Assembly (NCBI GenBank): GCA_003225315.1
Contig: QHZD01000037.1
Span: 1 to 53,894, forward strand
DNA from: Acidobacteriota bacterium
GTDB lineage: Bacteria; Acidobacteriota; Terriglobia; Acidiferrales; UBA7541
Reading direction: 5' to 3'
DNA length: 53,894 bases
The notes under the pieces are model-generated. The model searched no databases and was not told the origin of the DNA. It was given only the letters and a program-made list of their open reading frames with translations. A program made the position numbers and the translations under genes. Shown in pieces: positions 9,119-18,638 of this stretch. Each line of letters starts with the position of its first letter. Positions within the stretch are counted from its first letter, which is position 1.

Positions 9119-9628
9119 GTGACCGCGACTAAAAGCGAACTGAATACCATTGAGCGGAGATTCATTCTCGCGGTGGACTATGGCCGAGCGAGGATCGGGC
9201 TTGCTTTGGCCGACTCTGAGACGCGCATGGCGCAGCCGCTAAGCACGTTGGAGCGCCTCAACCGGAACGAGGACATGCGGAGGCTGCGCGAACTGGTACG
9301 CGAAAACAGCGTGAAGCAGATTGTCGTGGGGTTGCCGCTGCGCCTGGATGGTACGCGCGGCGAAATGGCCGAAGAGGCGGAGCGCTTTGCGCAGCGCGTG
9401 CGGAAACAGATTGGCGTGCCGGTGGAAATGGTGGATGAGAGACTCACCAGCTGGGAGGCCGAGCGCCTGCTGGAAGAAGTTCAGGGAAGGTTCATCCACG
9501 AGGAAAAGTTGACTGGCCACAAGAAACAGAAGAGTGTCCAGGCCAAGATGAGCGTGGACGCCGTAGCCGCGGCCGTTATTTTGAAAGAGTACCTGGATCG
9601 CCAGGAGAAAACGGCCACTGAGACCTGA
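9119..9628 (+). CDS. ruvX: Holliday junction resolvase-like RuvX (YqgF)
   Basis: The 169-residue protein has the RNase H-like signature of YqgF: LAVDYGRARIGLALAD at the N-terminus, VVGLPLRLDGTRG, VDERLTSWEAE and a C-terminal DAVAAAVILKEYL. The family processes pre-16S rRNA and has been proposed to act on Holliday junctions. GTG 9119 is preferred: TATACT ends exactly six bases before it and no Shine-Dalgarno site exists, so a leaderless message is likely. It precedes mltG, the usual partner. Confidence 0.92.
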   Translation: MTATKSELNTIERRFILAVDYGRARIGLALADSETRMAQPLSTLERLNRNEDMRRLRELVRENSVKQIVVGLPLRLDGTRGEMAEEAERFAQRVRKQIGVPVEMVDERLTSWEAERLLEEVQGRFIHEEKLTGHKKQKSVQAKMSVDAVAAAVILKEYLDRQEKTATET

Positions 9629-9660
9629 GCGAACCGAGAGAATAATTTGGCGAGGCTGAA

Positions 9661-10767
9661 TTGAAACCTTTGGTCGTGCTATTGCTGCTTGCCGCGCTGA
9701 TCGCCGGTGGCGTCGCGTGGTGGATGTGGTACGGAATGACGCACCCGTACCAGGGATTTCCAAAAGAAGGAGTCTTCGTTGATGTGCCGCGCGGGACGTC
9801 GAGCCGGTACGTGGGCTACATCCTGAAAAAAAATGGCGTGGTGCGCAGCAAGCTAGCTTTCGAGATTTACGCGAGGCGGCATCCGAAGCGCACGCTTCAA
9901 GCGGGCGAATATTTCTTTGATCACGCGATGACCGGCGCTGATGTTTTCTGGAAAATCGCGAACGGACAGGTATTCCAGCAGCCGTTCACGGTGCGCGAAG
10001 GCGAAACGATGTTCGACGTAGCCCGCGAGCTGGAGGCGGGAAAGTTCATGCGCGCGGGCGATTTCCTTTATGCCGCTGGCGATCCGGCGCTGATTCGTGA
10101 TTTTGCGCCAGGAGCGCAGTCGCTGGAAGGGTTCCTCTTCCCTGCTACTTACGAGCTTCCGCGCCACCCTGCAGCCAGTGAATTGACTACGGAAATGGTT
10201 CGCAAGTTCAAGGAGGAGTGGAGGCGCATTGCTTCGCCGACGGCCGGTGGGCCGACAGACGACGGCGACCACCGCTTGGTGAACAGGATTGTGACTCTGG
10301 CCTCTCTCGTCGAGAGGGAGACACCGAAGCCGGAAGAGCGTCCGCTGGTGGCGGGCGCATTTGAAAACCGTCTCCGCAAAGGTATGAGGTTGCAATGCGA
10401 CCCGACCGTGATTTACGGGATGGAACGGCTGGGGAAATATAACGGCGGCCTGACCGGCAAGGACTTGCAGTTCGATTCTCCTTATAATACCTATGAGCAC
10501 GGCGGTTTGCCTCCCGGACCAATTGGCAATCCCGGCGAAGCGTCCCTGCGCGCCGCGATACATCCCGCACAGACTAATTATTTGTACTTTGTGGCCAACA
10601 CGCAGGGCGGGCATTTTTTTGGCGCCACACTGGCGGAACACAACAGGAATGTGCTGAAGTATCGCCGGTTGCTGGCAGGACTTCCGGCGGATCCCCCGCC
10701 ACCCCCGGCTCCGCCTCCCAGCCCCAGGAAAAAACACAGCAAGCTGCACCGAGGCAAAGCTAGATGA
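9661..10767 (+). CDS. mltG: Endolytic murein transglycosylase MltG
   Basis: MltG cuts nascent peptidoglycan glycan strands at the inner membrane and so sets their length. The 368-residue product has one N-terminal membrane helix, a LysM-like region (FTVREGETMFDVA) and the YceG domain with the catalytic glutamate in LASLVERET and the conserved PYNTYEHGGLPPGPIGNPG-type segment. The TTG start has GAGG five bases upstream. The C-terminal tail is Pro- and Lys-rich. Its stop overlaps the next start (ATGA). Confidence 0.95.
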   Translation: MKPLVVLLLLAALIAGGVAWWMWYGMTHPYQGFPKEGVFVDVPRGTSSRYVGYILKKNGVVRSKLAFEIYARRHPKRTLQAGEYFFDHAMTGADVFWKIANGQVFQQPFTVREGETMFDVARELEAGKFMRAGDFLYAAGDPALIRDFAPGAQSLEGFLFPATYELPRHPAASELTTEMVRKFKEEWRRIASPTAGGPTDDGDHRLVNRIVTLASLVERETPKPEERPLVAGAFENRLRKGMRLQCDPTVIYGMERLGKYNGGLTGKDLQFDSPYNTYEHGGLPPGPIGNPGEASLRAAIHPAQTNYLYFVANTQGGHFFGATLAEHNRNVLKYRRLLAGLPADPPPPPAPPPSPRKKHSKLHRGKAR

Positions 10768-11321
10768 CCGAAGATTTGAAATCGAAGAAAGCGTTAATCC
10801 TGGAGACCGCTCGGGAAATAAAAGTACAACAATGGACGCCGGCAGAAATCGACCAGTTGCGCCGCCGGCTTCTGGCAGAACATGGCGAGGCCGGCAAAAC
10901 AGGAATGGAATATATCGCGGACGTGCTGAAAGACGCGGGACAAAAAGTAACCATCAATCAGATGGAAGAAGCCGAGGAACAATACGAAGAAGAGTTCGAG
11001 GATCTCTTGCATTTCAAGACGCTGGAAGACGCTGAGGTCAGCATCATGCGGCTGGATGAATTGATGCGCAAGTTCCGCGCGCACGGGGAACACGCGGCCG
11101 TCGAGCGTGTTTTGGACGTGGCGCGCCTCGGCAAACGCCGCGCGGAGATGATCTCGCGCAACCGCAAGGTGGAAGCCCAGAAACGCGCTGAAAAGGTAGA
11201 GATCGCCGGATGGTTCCGTATCTGGCTGGAAACGCCGGACGCCTTCTTCGACTGGCTGGACGTCCGGAAGCAGTCGCCGGATTTTCGCGCCAAGTTTCCG
11301 CAGTCGGAGTCCGAAGAATGA
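10764..11321 (+). CDS. Charged helical protein of unknown function, coupled to mltG
   Basis: A 185-residue, mostly alpha-helical and very charged cytoplasmic protein with no signal peptide or membrane segment. An acidic stretch (EEAEEQYEEEFEDLL) near residues 71-85 and a basic stretch around residues 125-145 suggest a coiled coil or protein-binding surface. Its start overlaps the mltG stop by four bases and its stop overlaps the next start in the same way, so the three genes are translationally coupled. I do not recognise a domain. Confidence 0.8.
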   Translation: MTEDLKSKKALILETAREIKVQQWTPAEIDQLRRRLLAEHGEAGKTGMEYIADVLKDAGQKVTINQMEEAEEQYEEEFEDLLHFKTLEDAEVSIMRLDELMRKFRAHGEHAAVERVLDVARLGKRRAEMISRNRKVEAQKRAEKVEIAGWFRIWLETPDAFFDWLDVRKQSPDFRAKFPQSESEE

Positions 11322-11920
11322 ATGCGTCCGGAGCGGCGGCGCCTGGAAGCGGTGCGCTGGAGTTGCCGCCGTTTTCCCTGGATGTGCAAGCGCTGGACCT
11401 TGGCGGCGACGTGAAAGCCGTAGGGCTCGAACTGGTCGAAACGGAAAACCGCGAACCGGTGCACGGCAAGGATGCCGCGGAGATTTGGTCTGCGGTGTTT
11501 CCTGCCCTTGCGGGAAGCGAGCCGTACGTTGTGGATTTTTTCAGTCACATCGACCGCGTAAGAGAGTTTTGCCAACTTCACGAAATTGCGTTGCGAGAAG
11601 CGGCGGAGCGTTGCGTCGTTCTGCCACAACCAAATCAAGAGCAGTTGCGTCAGATTCTTGAACGCTTTGAAGGCGAAACCTTTGGCATCAGGGCTGGCAA
11701 AGACGTGCAATCCACCGATGCCGCACTTGAGGGCGATCTGTCAAAGCGCGGCTTGGACGCGTATCAGCAGGCGTACAATCGCTACACATTTTGCGCGATT
11801 TGCGAACCGGAGGACGGCTGGGTGACCCTGCTGACCGAGTCGCTCTGGCCCAGCGAAGTCATCCGTCGAGTGCGCCCGGCGGTTCAGCCATTTGACATTC
11901 ATATTGCGCGGCCCAACTGA
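11318..11920 (+). CDS. Unknown protein, third gene of the mltG unit
   Basis: This 200-residue protein overlaps the previous gene by four bases (ATGA), which fixes the ATG at 11318. It has no signal peptide or membrane helix. Segments such as PYVVDFFSHIDRVREFCQ and CAICEPEDGWVTLLTESLWPSE look like a globular cytoplasmic domain. I recognise no family. Coupling to mltG suggests a link with cell-wall growth, which is inference only. Confidence 0.75.
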   Translation: MNASGAAAPGSGALELPPFSLDVQALDLGGDVKAVGLELVETENREPVHGKDAAEIWSAVFPALAGSEPYVVDFFSHIDRVREFCQLHEIALREAAERCVVLPQPNQEQLRQILERFEGETFGIRAGKDVQSTDAALEGDLSKRGLDAYQQAYNRYTFCAICEPEDGWVTLLTESLWPSEVIRRVRPAVQPFDIHIARPN

Positions 11921-12011
11921 ATGGCTCCCTGGCCGCGACCCGCGCTGATCGGCCGGCATCCAAGTGGTTGCTAGATTGCATTATTTATACGAGTGGGAGC
12001 GGAACTCATTG

Positions 12012-12926
12012 ATGCGACGCGTGCAAACATGCACGGTACTGCTGACACTGGCGGCGATTTCCTGCGGTTGTCCTGGCGGAAGAGTGGTGACCGGCCACAC
12101 CGTAGTTTCGCAAAGACCAGTCGCAAAGGATGCCACGCGTGAGGAGCTTCTGGAGGTCTACAATTTGATTGCACGCGGCACTAAAACGCTGAACGCCACC
12201 GTCGAAATGAAACCGACCGCGGGATCGCAGTATAGCGGTATCATCGACGAGTACCATGAGGTCAAGGCCTTTTTGCTGGCGGCGCGGCCCGCGCAGATTC
12301 GGGTGATCGGGCAAGCGCCTGTGATCGGAACCATGGTCTTCGACATGGCCAGTGACGGCGAAACCTTTCGCGTTTTGATTCCGTCGAAGAAGAAGTTCCT
12401 CGTTGGACCGGTGGCCGTAGATCGCATTAGCAGCAAGCCCATCGAGAATTTGCGGCCGCAGCACTTGCTGGACGCACTGCTCTGGCCGGAAATCCACAAG
12501 GCAGAATCGGTGACCCTCCGGGAATTCAATGACGAGAACGCCAGATACTACATCCTGACTGTTCTGCGTGGCGGCTATCAAGTGGAAGTGCTGCGAGAGA
12601 TTTGGTTTGACCGTTCCACCTTGCAAGTCGCCCGCATGCAGAATTTCGGACCGAGGGGCCTTCTGCTTTCGGATGTTCGAGTTGCGGATTGGCAACCCGC
12701 GGACAACGCCGCCGGATCGAGCGGTGCGGCCACGCCTCCGAATGGGGTGGCTTCGTTCCCACGATCGATCCGGATCGAACGGCCACACGATGACTACAAA
12801 CTGGATTTGCAGGCCACGAAAGTCACTGTGAACGAAGAAATCCCTGCTGAGCGATTCAAGCTTGAACAGCCAGCGGGAATGGAATTAGTGCCCGTTGGAG
12901 AGCCCACGGAGAACAAGCAGCCATGA
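12012..12926 (+). CDS. LolA/LolB-like outer-membrane lipoprotein
   Basis: A 304-residue lipoprotein: the signal peptide ends in the lipobox AISC (Cys at about residue 18). The rest shows the half-barrel pattern of LolA/LolB and DUF4292 proteins (FLLAARPAQIRVIGQAPVIG, then FRVLIPSKKKFLVG). Such proteins bind lipids or lipoprotein acyl chains. ATG 12012 is chosen because it places the signal peptide at the N-terminus. Its stop overlaps the permease start (ATGA), tying it to the ABC genes that follow. Confidence 0.75.
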   Translation: MRRVQTCTVLLTLAAISCGCPGGRVVTGHTVVSQRPVAKDATREELLEVYNLIARGTKTLNATVEMKPTAGSQYSGIIDEYHEVKAFLLAARPAQIRVIGQAPVIGTMVFDMASDGETFRVLIPSKKKFLVGPVAVDRISSKPIENLRPQHLLDALLWPEIHKAESVTLREFNDENARYYILTVLRGGYQVEVLREIWFDRSTLQVARMQNFGPRGLLLSDVRVADWQPADNAAGSSGAATPPNGVASFPRSIRIERPHDDYKLDLQATKVTVNEEIPAERFKLEQPAGMELVPVGEPTENKQP

Positions 12927-14020
12927 TGGGCGAACTAATCCTTCGTAACTTGCTGCACCGTCCGCTGCGCACGCTTATCGGCGCCTTGGGAATCGCTGTG
13001 GAGGTTGCACTGGTCGTTCTGATCGTCGGGCTGACCAGCGGCCTTCTGACGGAAACGGCCAAGCGCATAGAGGGCATCGGAGCGGATATCATGCTGCTGC
13101 CCGCGAATTCGTCAATCTTTTTTGCTTTTGGCAGCGCGCCGATGCCCATAAAAATTGGCGATAAGCTTGCGGAAATGAAGTACGTCCAATCCGTGGCCCC
13201 CGTGCTCTTCCAGTTCAACACCTCCGGCGTGGAAATCGTTTACGGAATTGATCAGGAGAGCTTTCGAGCCGTCTCCGGCGGATTTGTATTCATCCAAGGA
13301 CACGACCTGGAAGGCCCGGACGACATTCTTGTGGACGACATCGCCGCGAAAACTAAAAACTTACAGCCCGGTGAAGCCTATCGCATCTTCAATCATGATT
13401 GGCATGTTGCGGGAATCGTCGAGCATGGCAAGGGATCTCGGCTCTTTGTCTCCCGCGCAACTCTGCAGGAATTGGTGGGCGCTCGGGACAAAGCCAGCGT
13501 CTTCTTTGTGAAGTGCACACGCCCCGAACATACCGAGGACGTAATGGAGGACATGCGCCACCTCCTTCCCAACTACACCGTCCGTCCGCTCAAGGATTAT
13601 TTTTCCCTGATGACTTCGACAAATATTCCGGGCCTGGAGTCCTTCATCAACGCCATGATCCTGCTGGCCGTCACCATCGGGCTGCTGGTTATTTTTCTCA
13701 CTATGTACACTACTGTGATTGAACGTACCCGGGACATCGGCGTCTTGAAATCGCTTGGCGCAAACCGTTGGTTCGTTGTCCGGGCGCTGCTCTCGGAATC
13801 CGCGGTGCTCTGCCTCCTCGGCATTGGGGCTGGCATCGGATTAAGCTATCTGGTGCGGGCCGGATTTATCTGGAAGTTTCCAACTTTAACCATTTTGATT
13901 ACTTCCGGCTGGGTTCTTCGCGCGGCTGCCATCGCGCTCTTGGGCGCGCTTTTCGGCGCGAGCTATCCCGCGTGGCTGGCAAGCCGCAAAGATCCCGTGG
14001 AAGCGTTGTTATACGATTAG
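12923..14020 (+). CDS. FtsX/LolE-like ABC transporter permease
   Basis: The 365-residue product has the layout of the FtsX/MacB/LolCE superfamily: one N-terminal helix (about 18-40), a large periplasmic domain, then three helices (about 240-262, 285-310, 330-352) with the TRDIGVLKSLGA coupling segment facing the ATPase. These permeases do not move solutes through a pore; they use ATP to extract lipids or lipoproteins or to drive periplasmic movements. The preceding lipoprotein overlaps it, and an ATPase gene follows after 91 bases. Confidence 0.9.
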   Translation: MMGELILRNLLHRPLRTLIGALGIAVEVALVVLIVGLTSGLLTETAKRIEGIGADIMLLPANSSIFFAFGSAPMPIKIGDKLAEMKYVQSVAPVLFQFNTSGVEIVYGIDQESFRAVSGGFVFIQGHDLEGPDDILVDDIAAKTKNLQPGEAYRIFNHDWHVAGIVEHGKGSRLFVSRATLQELVGARDKASVFFVKCTRPEHTEDVMEDMRHLLPNYTVRPLKDYFSLMTSTNIPGLESFINAMILLAVTIGLLVIFLTMYTTVIERTRDIGVLKSLGANRWFVVRALLSESAVLCLLGIGAGIGLSYLVRAGFIWKFPTLTILITSGWVLRAAAIALLGALFGASYPAWLASRKDPVEALLYD

Positions 14021-14111
14021 GACAGGAAGATTGAAGCACAACTGCAGTAAAATCACAGTAGCCTCAGAAAAACAGGAAGAGTCGCGAAGCGGAGAGGATA
14101 GCTAGGCACGA

Positions 14112-14858
14112 ATGGGAATCACAGTTACAATACGGACACCTGCCGAAGGGCCGATTTTCCAGGGAAAAAAGAGCGTGGAGCCGATACTCAGAACAGAAAA
14201 CTTGTGGAAGCTCTACCGCGCGGGAAAAGTTGAAGTCCCGGCATTGCGTGGCGTGAATTTCGAAGTGCAGCCCGGCGAATCTGTCGCCGTCATGGGGCCT
14301 TCCGGCTGCGGCAAGTCTTCGCTGCTGTACGTGATTGGCGGCCTGGCCCAGGCCTCGCGCGGCAAAGTGCTGGTCGACGGGAATGACCTCACCGAACTGA
14401 GCGACGCAGCGCGTACCAAACTGCGCCGCCACAAGATCGGCTTCGTCTTTCAGCGATTCAATCTGCTCCCTACTTTGACGGCCAAAGGAAATATCGCCAT
14501 CGCGCAGTTTATTCATGGTGACGGGTTCGATCCGCACCGCTTCGACGTAGTAACGCAGATGCTCGGGCTGGCGGGACGCCTGCATCACAAACCCTCGGAA
14601 CTTTCCGGAGGTGAGCAGCAGCGCGTGGCCATCGCACGGGCGATCATCAACGAGCCGAAGATTCTTCTCGCTGACGAACCCACCGGCAACTTGGATTCGA
14701 AAAACTCGGAAACCGTGCTGCAAATGCTGCGGCAACTGAACAAGGATCTGGGCCAGACCATCGTCATGATCACGCACAACCCTGAAGCGACCACGTATTT
14801 CGACCGCGTCGTGCACATGCGCGACGGCGTTATCGTTGACGGCGTGCCTACGGATTGA
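14112..14858 (+). CDS. LolD/MacB-like ABC transporter ATPase
   Basis: A 248-residue ATPase of the LolD/MacB/FtsE group with Walker A (GPSGCGKSS), Q-loop (VFQRFNLLP), signature (LSGGEQQR), Walker B ([13 protein letters not shown]) and H-switch (MITHNPE). It should power the neighbouring permease. The first 25 residues before the core are extra, and a later start may be the true one. The next gene begins one base after its stop. Confidence 0.93.
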   Translation: MGITVTIRTPAEGPIFQGKKSVEPILRTENLWKLYRAGKVEVPALRGVNFEVQPGESVAVMGPSGCGKSSLLYVIGGLAQASRGKVLVDGNDLTELSDAARTKLRRHKIGFVFQRFNLLPTLTAKGNIAIAQFIHGDGFDPHRFDVVTQMLGLAGRLHHKPSELSGGEQQRVAIARAIINEPKILLADEPTGNLDSKNSETVLQMLRQLNKDLGQTIVMITHNPEATTYFDRVVHMRDGVIVDGVPTD

Positions 14859-14859
14859 C

Positions 14860-15246
14860 ATGGCAAGCCTTGGCCAAATCCTGTCCCGGACATTTTTCTG
14901 GTCCTACGAACGCGGCACGTGGCAATACGACCTCGCCGTCATTCTGATTTTGGTCTTCGTGCTTCTCACTCCGCGAAACTGGTTTCACGATAAACCGCAA
15001 GGTGGGGCTCCTGTCGCACCGGGACAAGTTCAATTGATGTCGAAAGAGGGTAACCGGCTGAAGTATCGCGTGGACGCGCGCATCCTGGCTCCGCCGACCA
15101 GGCTCGCCCTCCAGAACGATCTGCACAACGCCTTGCAGGAAGCGCTGCCCGAATTGCACAATGGGAATTTCTCCATCGCCAATATCGAGCCACTGCGCGA
15201 TGATCAAGGCACGGTGATCGCCTATCAAGTGGAGATTCGGCATTAG
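14860..15246 (+). CDS. One-helix membrane protein of the Lol-like block
   Basis: This 128-residue protein has an aromatic N-terminus (SYERGTWQYD) and one hydrophobic helix (about residues 24-42), followed by a periplasmic domain of some 85 residues. ATG 14860 starts one base after the ATPase stop, so it is part of the same transcript. I do not recognise the family; position suggests an accessory subunit of the transporter. Confidence 0.8.
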   Translation: MASLGQILSRTFFWSYERGTWQYDLAVILILVFVLLTPRNWFHDKPQGGAPVAPGQVQLMSKEGNRLKYRVDARILAPPTRLALQNDLHNALQEALPELHNGNFSIANIEPLRDDQGTVIAYQVEIRH

Positions 15247-15374
15247 CCGTGGTCTTAGCCGGCGTTAGAAGTTGTTCTCAGGTAACATCCCGGCCTATCC
15301 GCGCATCTCTTTATGTATGTTAGGATTCCGAAGGTTTGGATGAGTCCCGCATTTTCTCTGAATAGAGGCCAAGT

Positions 15375-16085
15375 TTGAGACGTATACCATTCCTTCTTTT
15401 CGTCTTGGTCTTGGTGAGTCTGTGTGGTGCCGCCGGCGGGCTTCGACCCCTCACTGCGCAGGCGACTTCGAACTGGACCCTCGATGGCGTCTTGGCCATG
15501 CTGGACAAGTCCGCGCAGGACTTTCATACGCTCACAGCCGATATCGAGCACATCAAATACACCGCAGTCGTCAAGGACAGTTCGGCCGAGACCGGTCAGA
15601 TTTTGGTCCGCCGCGACGATAAGATGCGCATCGATTTTCAAAAGCCCGATCCTCGAACCATCCTCCGAAACGGCGATTCTCTGTTCGTTTTCACCCCCAA
15701 GATCAATCGCGTCGAGGAATACAACATCGGAAAACACCGCTCGTTCGTAGACCAGTATCTTGCGCTGGGATTCGGCACCAAGGGCGAAACACTCAAGAAG
15801 AATTACGTTCTGACGTTGATCGGCGAGGAAGACTTCGACAACCGCAAGACCGTCGTTCTGGAATTGACCCCGAAGTCCGACCAGGCGCGCAGTCAGATCG
15901 CCCGAATTCGGATGTGGATCGACGAAGCTTCTTGGTTGCCGGTGCAGCAGAAATTCTTCGAGACAGGCTCCGACGACTATTTCTTATCCCACTATACACA
16001 CGTGATGAAGAATCTGAAGATCAGTGATGCAAGGTTCAAGCCCGACTGGCCGAAGAATGTCAAAGCGGAAAAGCCCCGAGGATGA
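15375..16085 (+). CDS. Periplasmic LolA-like lipoprotein carrier
   Basis: The 236-residue product has a signal peptide (FLLFVLVLVSLCGAAGG) and the LolA-type half-barrel: LTADIEHIKYTAVVKDSSAETGQI-like strands, RRDDKMRIDFQKPDP and the FVFTPKINRVEEYNIG segment. LolA carries lipoproteins across the periplasm between the inner-membrane ABC complex and the outer membrane. The TTG start has GAGG six bases upstream. It lies 128 bases after the membrane protein gene and probably belongs to the same system. Confidence 0.8.
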   Translation: MRRIPFLLFVLVLVSLCGAAGGLRPLTAQATSNWTLDGVLAMLDKSAQDFHTLTADIEHIKYTAVVKDSSAETGQILVRRDDKMRIDFQKPDPRTILRNGDSLFVFTPKINRVEEYNIGKHRSFVDQYLALGFGTKGETLKKNYVLTLIGEEDFDNRKTVVLELTPKSDQARSQIARIRMWIDEASWLPVQQKFFETGSDDYFLSHYTHVMKNLKISDARFKPDWPKNVKAEKPRG

Positions 16086-16151
16086 TTTTGAAATTTTTGC
16101 AATTAAGCTGGTCTCGGGGCCTTGTGGTTTTCGTGACTTGGAAGGCTTAAG

Positions 16152-17234
16152 TTAGTTGCTTGCCCGGCGCTCTTGCGCCAGCAATTGTTCCTTGCGGGAA
16201 AGCCCCCAGCGATAGCCCGCTAGCGCACCGTCCTCGCGAATTACGCGGTGGCACGGGACCACGATGGACACCGGGTTCGTCGCGCAAGCTCTCGCGACCG
16301 CCCTCACGGCCTTGGGTTGACCGAGAGACCGCGCGACTTGCGAATATGTGCGCGTCCTGCCGCGCGGAATCCTCTGCAGCTCCTGCCAAACACGCCGCTG
16401 AAACGCGGTTGCCTGCAGGTCCAGCGGCAGTTCCAATCGAGGCTGCTTGCCTTCGATGCGCTGCACGATTTCGCGCACCCAGCGCTGGAATGAATCCGTG
16501 GCTGGCGCAATTTCTGCTCGCGGATACTCTTCCCGCAGCTCAGCGATCATCGTGTTTTCCGCATCTCCCAGATAAACCGCCGAAACCCCGCGCTCCGTCG
16601 CTCCCACCAGAACTTTCCCGAGTGGCGATTTCGCAATGGTGTATCCGATCTTCATACCCTGTCCTCCCTTTCGATAAGTCGCCGGCGTCATGCCAAGCTG
16701 TGCGTTGCTGCGCTCGTAGACGCGGCTCGATGAGCCATACCCTGTTTCGTACAGCGCATCGGTAATACTTTTTCCCGCACGGAGCATGGCCTTAAAGCGC
16801 TTGATGCGCAGCGCTTCGGCAAGCTCACGCGGTTTCAGCCCCGTTACCTGCAAGAACGCGCGGCGCAACGTTCCTTGCGTTGTTCCTAGCGCTACAGCTA
16901 CCGCGCCCAAACGCACGCCATCCTCAGAAGATTCGGCGAAGTGACCGACGGCGCGTTGCACCAGCGCCACCGGACCCGCAATTTCATTTGGGCGGCAACG
17001 CAGGCAAGCCCGGTATCCCTGCTTTTCTGCCTCTTCGCGAGTACGAAAGAAAGTGACGTTGCGCCGCAGCGGCCGGCGCGCCGGGCATGACGGGCGGCAA
17101 TAAATATGTGTGGAGCGCACGGCTAGCACGAAGCTCCCATCGGCTCGGGAATCGCGTGCCAGCGTCGCCCGCCAGTACCGTGCGGCCGCATGCGTTGATA
17201 TGTTTTGCGCGAATTTGGTTTGTGTGTTACTCAT
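16152..17234 (-). CDS. ada: Ada-type methylated-DNA repair protein and regulator
   Basis: Ada removes methyl groups from O6-methylguanine and from phosphotriesters and, when methylated, activates its regulon. The 360-residue protein has the N-terminal zinc/methyl-acceptor domain (YCRPSCPAR and ACLRCRP, four Cys), an AraC-type helix-turn-helix domain (ITDALYETGYGSSSRVY) and the C-terminal methyltransferase domain with the active-site PCHRVIREDG. It is single and full length. ATG 17234 is preferred over a GTG three codons upstream. It runs convergently with the LolA-like gene. Confidence 0.95.
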   Translation of the reverse strand: MSNTQTKFAQNISTHAAARYWRATLARDSRADGSFVLAVRSTHIYCRPSCPARRPLRRNVTFFRTREEAEKQGYRACLRCRPNEIAGPVALVQRAVGHFAESSEDGVRLGAVAVALGTTQGTLRRAFLQVTGLKPRELAEALRIKRFKAMLRAGKSITDALYETGYGSSSRVYERSNAQLGMTPATYRKGGQGMKIGYTIAKSPLGKVLVGATERGVSAVYLGDAENTMIAELREEYPRAEIAPATDSFQRWVREIVQRIEGKQPRLELPLDLQATAFQRRVWQELQRIPRGRTRTYSQVARSLGQPKAVRAVARACATNPVSIVVPCHRVIREDGALAGYRWGLSRKEQLLAQERRASN

Positions 17235-17329
17235 GTTCAACACGCTAAAACTAGCTCAAGCAGAAAAGCAATTCTATCCGCAAACGTTCGGCAAAGTAAG
17301 AAAGGCGAGACCAGTGAAATACGGGACGA

Positions 17330-18331
17330 TCAGGCTTCCTCAGCGGCCGGAACCGTGGCGACGATAGGCGCGGGCTTTCGGTGCGGCGCGGTGATCACCA
17401 ATATGACCGCCGTGAGGATGACCGCTGCAGCAACAACAGTGCGCAGGGTGATGGACTCTCCGGCGATCAGCCACCCCAGGAACAGCGCCACGATGGGATT
17501 CACAAACGCATATGTCGCCACACGCGCCGCCGTGCTCTTCTGCAGAATATACAGGTACGCGCTGAATCCGATGCCCGACCCAAAGACGATCAAGTAGCCG
17601 AGCGCCAGCCAGGAGCGTAGCGAAATCGCACCTAGATGCAGTTCGCGAAATTCCCCCGCAAACAACGCCACAATCAGCAGAATCACGCCGCCCGCAAAGC
17701 TCTGCATCGCCACACCGAGCATCGCCGAACTGGGCATTCCACCGTGCTTTGAATACAGCGAGCCACATGCCCAGGCTAGCGAGGCAATCACCAGCACTGC
17801 TGCGCCTCGCGGATCGACGCGCTCTGAACCTCCCAGGTGCGCCGGCCCAACCAGCAGCGCCATCCCTGCAAATCCCATTAGTAGCCCCATGACTACCCTC
17901 GGGACTGGCTTTACGCCGCCCGGACGCAGCCAATCCATGATCACCAGCCACAGCGATACTGTCGCCACCAGGAGCGCCGTGATACCAGAGGGCACGGTCC
18001 GCTCGGCCCAACTGACGCCTCCATTTCCGGCGAATAGCAGCAGAGCCCCGGTGACAACGGCCGCGCGCCAGTTTGCGGCCGTGGGCTTGATCCCAGTCGT
18101 CCTTCGAAGGATCGGGTACAGCAACAAGCCCACAGTAACGTGACGAAGCCCCGCGAGGATGAGCGGTGGAAACGATTCCACCCCAATGCGGATCGCCAAA
18201 TACGTCGAGCCCCAGACGAGATAGACGGCAGCAAAGGCCACAAGGACCAGAGTCGTTACGGTGGCGGGCGTGTGCGCCGCTTGGTTAGGAGTTCCCACTG
18301 AATTCTGAGAATCGGGAGCCGGGGCGGACAT
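17330..18331 (-). CDS. EamA-family (DMT) membrane exporter
   Basis: A 333-residue protein with ten hydrophobic helices and two EamA repeats; the first carries the typical VYLVWGSTYLAIRIG segment and the second VNPIVALFLGWLIAGE. Members export amino acids, nucleobases or other metabolites; the substrate here is unknown. ATG 18331 is chosen because AGGTGA lies ten bases upstream; two earlier in-frame starts have no ribosome site. Confidence 0.92.
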   Translation of the reverse strand: MSAPAPDSQNSVGTPNQAAHTPATVTTLVLVAFAAVYLVWGSTYLAIRIGVESFPPLILAGLRHVTVGLLLYPILRRTTGIKPTAANWRAAVVTGALLLFAGNGGVSWAERTVPSGITALLVATVSLWLVIMDWLRPGGVKPVPRVVMGLLMGFAGMALLVGPAHLGGSERVDPRGAAVLVIASLAWACGSLYSKHGGMPSSAMLGVAMQSFAGGVILLIVALFAGEFRELHLGAISLRSWLALGYLIVFGSGIGFSAYLYILQKSTAARVATYAFVNPIVALFLGWLIAGESITLRTVVAAAVILTAVILVITAPHRKPAPIVATVPAAEEA

Positions 18332-18638
18332 TAAATTATTTTCACCTGAAATCCCTTCCATGAATAGATGCGCCAGCCCCCACTGTCGAGCACCATATTG
18401 GTAGAGCATTTTGCTGGCGTATCCACAGAATGTAGTGGCCGAGTTCCAGTACTATTACCAAGTGTTTGAAGTTAAGACACTTCCGTCTTTTTCCACAGGT
18501 TGACGCTGGTCACGACTAGTGGCATCTTAGCGCTCCGCGCCGCACAGGCGTGGAACGGAGCAAATCCAGAAAGTCAGTTAGACAGCTAAGTTTGTTGGGC
18601 CAACCCAGCGACTGTGAAATGGCGTCTCTGAGGGCTTG
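18332..18638. other. Intergenic region between the EamA and PilZ genes
   Basis: About 300 bases without a gene between divergent genes. It must hold both promoters. A weak plus-strand candidate is TTGACG (18500-18505) with CATCTT 17 bases on. Two TCCACA sites (near 18423 and 18493) are visible. No RNA gene is recognised. Confidence 0.4.

Noticed and set aside
14021-14111. A frameshift joining permease and ATPase
   Set aside because: Both proteins are complete families with their own starts; the 91-base gap is ordinary spacer.
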